Assembly: GCA_013306675.1 (NCBI GenBank)
Contig: JABLUY010000255.1
Coordinates: forward strand, 1-52,559
Source: Thraustochytrium sp. TN22
Lineage: Eukaryota > Sar > Bigyra > Thraustochytrida > Thraustochytriidae
Direction of reading: 5' to 3'
Length of the DNA: 52,559 nt
The notes under the pieces were generated by a model, which had not been told where the DNA came from, ran no database searches, and saw nothing but the letters and a program-made list of their open reading frames with translations. This document shows positions 50,313 to 52,559 of this stretch, piece by piece; position 1 is the stretch's first letter, and each line of letters begins with the position of its first letter. A program made the translations under genes and the position numbers.

Positions 50313-52544
50313 GGAGCTGTGGAGGTTGCGGTCAGCACCCGTGCCGCTGTCGAGCGCCTCCCCCTGGGAGCGCAGGCCCGAGTAGTTGGAGGAGCTCATG
50401 ACGCGCGAAGCGATCGACTGGCGCGGCGTGCGCGGCATCGGAGGCTGCGCGCTGTCCTGGGGCGGGCTGCCTGGTAGACTACCGTGCGCAAGCGAGACGG
50501 AACCCAGACCCGAGCGGCTCTTGGTACTGCGGTAGTCGCCCATGGAAGTGATCTCTGGGAAGGGAAAGACCTCGCGAAAGAAGTTGAGCACCGCGCGGCC
50601 GCCGCGCTCCAGGAGTGGGTCGTCATCCGGCCTGCTCTCCTGTCCCGGCAGGCGCTCGCCAATGTACTCTTCGTTTTTGACGAGGCGCACGCGCATGTTT
50701 GTCCAAACCACGCGATTCACGACCTTGAAGCGGTCGAGCTCGTTGGACGGCATCTGTGAGTAGTGAATGGCGAGTCCGTGTTCCGCGTGCATGACCATGG
50801 TGGTGCGCAGACTCGGGTCCGAGACATAGACGCAGAACTGCGAGAGTTCAAACTTGGAGACGGGGAAAACCTGGTAGAACCACGGCAGAGCCCCGTACGC
50901 GGCTTCGCCGCCGTCATCGCCCGCCGAATGTACGCGGGCGCCACCCTCGTCATCCGTCTCTCCATCCTCGCCCCAGCCCGTGCCGCCCCCCCCCCGGTTG
51001 CCGTCGTGGAAGTCTCGTCCGTCATAGCTGGTGTAGAGCACGCTGGCGGGTCTGCCGTCATAGCTGCCGGCGTCGGGCGAGTTCATTTCCATGCTTTCGG
51101 CAGCGGGCGAGCCCAACCCGGGTGAGTTGCTGTCGTGTTGTACATCGGCGCGGGGCCGCACGCGGCGAAGTGCTGTGCAGACGCAGTCGGCCAGGCGGGC
51201 CCACGATCGGTAGCAGGCGCTAAGGAGGCGCGCGCAGCGCGAGGGCTCGCGCCGCCGCTGCTGCTTCTTGCGCGCCGCCTGGTGCACCTCGGGGCTGAGG
51301 CCGCTCTCCATGGCGTCCAGATTGGTGGCGGACGGGTCGCGTGTGTGCATGGTCATGTATTTATGTACAAATTGCTCAATGGCGTTGAACTTCTCCACGT
51401 TGTTGAAGATGCTGAGCTCAAGCCCCGAGACGTATCCGCGAAACCGTGGCGACCGATCGTCCTGCTCCTCCTTGCGCCGGTTGCCGGCGCCTGCCTTGCG
51501 TCCGCTGTGGGCCTCCCCGCCGGAAGCCGAGCCCTCGGCGCCGCGCTTGGCGGCACCGAAGAAGGCCGACGGGTCGTGCATAATGTCGTCCGAGGAAAGC
51601 CACCAGCGCACCGCGATGCCGCCCTCGACGATGCGCAGATGCATGTTGGCCGAGGCGTACTCGAGCTCCTCGAAGACGAGCTTGCCGCCGAAGAGCGCGA
51701 TGCGCAGCGAGCTGATGCGCAGCGCCGCCGAGAACGGGTCGGACTTGCTCGGCTGGAGCACGAAGGTGTTCACCACACGGCACACCACGATGGCCGTCAC
51801 GGCCGGTGCGATGCGGATGATGAGGATGATGATGAAGCCCAACATGAAATTCCAGAACAGGTAGCCGATCGGAAGGCCCGAACTTCCCCAGTACACCTCC
51901 GCAAGCTCGTCCCAAAAGTCGCGCGACTCGCACTTGAGCGAACCATTCAGCAGCTCGCGCACCCTGCACTCCGTTGGACATCCGTGTGGGTACGGGATGG
52001 TGTAGTTGAGCTTGATATCGCACGGGTCCGAGCTCTCGCTGCGCGTTGACAGTGTCACGTTGCTGGTGCCGTCGCTGCTCGCGCCACTTTTCGAGAGCGT
52101 CATCTGCCCGCTCATGGTCTGCCTGCGGCTCGTGGCGTGCGCGCTCGCGGTCGTGCCGCTCTCGCCGCCCCGGCTGCTGCTACTACCGCTGCCGCTGCTT
52201 TTCTCGGCAGCGCTCTGCGACCGCACCACGCCGACGCAGGTGGACAGCCTGCCCCCGCTCGCCGTGAGCAGCGTGCAGGTGTCCTCCAGGCTGCAGGCGC
52301 TCGCGCTGAGGCCTGCGCATGTCTCGGACGACAAGCTGGCCCATGTCACCGTGCCAGTCGCCCGCGCGCCGGCCATCAGCACGAGCACCGCGAGCGCCCA
52401 GACGCCCGCCAGGATTCCCGCCGCGCCGCCGCATCCCGCCGCGCCGCCGCGCCGCCGCGCCGCGCCGCGCCGCCGGCCCTGCGCCGCTCCGCCCTGGCGT
52501 GCCGGCGCCGCGCCGGGCGCCGCCGCATCCGGCCTCTCCCTCAT
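32673..52544 (-). CDS. Giant bridge-like lipid transfer protein of the BLTP1/Csf1/Tweek (KIAA1109) family
   Basis: One intronless frame codes 6623 residues (human BLTP1 is about 5000). Residues 270-316 (LRISSLRIALFGGKLVFEEL, NMHLRIVEGGIAVRWW) match the family's conserved first groove strands, followed by FRGYVSGLELSIFNNVEK and FELSQFCVYVSD segments. BLTP1 proteins form a long hydrophobic groove that moves phospholipids from the ER to other membranes; the N-terminus is ER-anchored. Here a hydrophobic segment (44-62) acts as a signal peptide or first helix. A segment of about 160 residues with eight Cys and three N-x-S/T sites follows, then the membrane helix (about 226-262). About 2361-2488 reads as a C2 domain (YLIRVDLEQAINLPDLAKAT, VFAQLECNGQVF, VDVVVHVYDE). 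There are long Ser/acidic inserts, including 17 Glu near 1000 and a Ser-rich stretch near 3050-3170. The start is 15 bases from the window edge and could lie further out. Confidence 0.85.
43035..43400 (-). repeat. Ser-rich low-complexity coding stretch in the BLTP1-like gene
   Basis: Repeated tcg/tcc/agc codons give Ser-Ser-Ser runs with scattered Gly, Thr and Asp, here seen as gacgaagacgag words on the plus strand. It probably forms a disordered loop outside the lipid groove. Confidence 0.8.
45080..45464 (-). other. C2-like domain segment within the BLTP1-like protein
   Basis: Translates to about residues 2361-2488 of the giant protein: a lead strand YLIRVDLEQAINLPDL, a partner strand FAQLECNGQVFRTPI, NAIWDAHCVFF, then VDVVVHVYDESYGRQRLIG. 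This strand order and the D-x-x-x-G/R-x-D-like spacing follow C2 domains. Calcium ligands look incomplete, so Ca2+ binding is uncertain. Confidence 0.6.
49497..49547 (-). repeat. TCC/GAG trinucleotide tract coding 17 Glu
   Basis: An almost pure run of tcc triplets on the plus strand encodes polyglutamate near residue 1000 of the BLTP1-like protein. Confidence 0.9.
50278..50312 (-). repeat. GCA/GCT trinucleotide tract coding polyalanine in the BLTP1-like gene
   Basis: About ten gca/gct-type triplets encode an Ala run (AAAVAAAAAAAGAGAA) near residue 750. Confidence 0.85.
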
Positions 52545-52559
52545 GCGCGCCGCGCCGCG

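Noticed and set aside
1-52559. tRNA, rRNA, CRISPR, or intact transposon
   Set aside because: No B-box-like GGTTCGA stretch with matching arms, no conserved rRNA words, no spacer-repeat array and no terminal inverted repeats or transposase or reverse-transcriptase motifs were seen by eye.

Overview
This window reads as nuclear DNA from a GC-rich, intron-poor microbial eukaryote. Genes sit on both strands with 5' and 3' spacers full of microsatellites. Recognisable proteins are eukaryotic throughout: IFT70 of flagellar transport, TIM21 of the mitochondrial inner membrane, a gelsolin-type actin severer, a bridge-like lipid transfer protein of the Csf1/Tweek/BLTP1 family and a probable RNase P/MRP subunit. 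Almost every codon of these genes ends in G or C, and one reading frame runs about 20 kb without an intron. A flagellated stramenopile of the thraustochytrid (labyrinthulomycete) type fits best. That placement is inference from composition, gene structure and gene content, not a measured phylogeny. I see no rRNA, tRNA, CRISPR array, or intact transposon.

Layout. The left edge (to 236) holds the 3' end of a WD40-like protein gene. From 237 to about 4060 there is no intact gene. This stretch contains two diverged, frame-broken copies of the same unknown minus-strand gene (about 690-1165 and 1676-2875). Then come a JmjC/cupin-type protein (4064-5062, +), an unknown tail-anchored protein (5143-6756, -), and an RGG protein with three hnRNP Q acidic-type domains (7747-8952, +). 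A psq-like helix-turn-helix protein (9791-10972, -) follows, then a 2086-residue transmembrane receptor-like protein (11699-17959, -). Next are a probable RPP38-type L7Ae protein (20261-20881, -), a gelsolin/severin protein with a long Ser/Arg extension (21859-24000, -) and a serine carboxypeptidase (26096-27586, -). The window ends with a TIM21-thioredoxin fusion (28539-29453, -), IFT70 (30135-32198, +), and a 6623-residue BLTP1-like protein (32673-52544, -) that fills the last 20 kb.

The genes do not form one pathway; they look like ordinary eukaryotic neighbours. The unusual content lies in domain combinations. These are TIM21 joined to a VKOR-type thioredoxin domain with a displaced cysteine, and an extracellular vWA/Ig-like receptor whose cytoplasmic side carries about six Tudor/Agenet-like repeats and a PDZ-like domain. 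There are also a BLTP1 with a Cys-rich lumenal head and an internal C2 domain, and an hnRNP Q acidic-domain protein without RRMs. A second theme is pentanucleotide tandem repeats lying just upstream of several start codons (JmjC, hnRNP-like, gelsolin, TIM21, IFT70 and perhaps BLTP1). Two minisatellite blocks and a decayed duplication of the IFT70 3' end show that the spacers turn over quickly.
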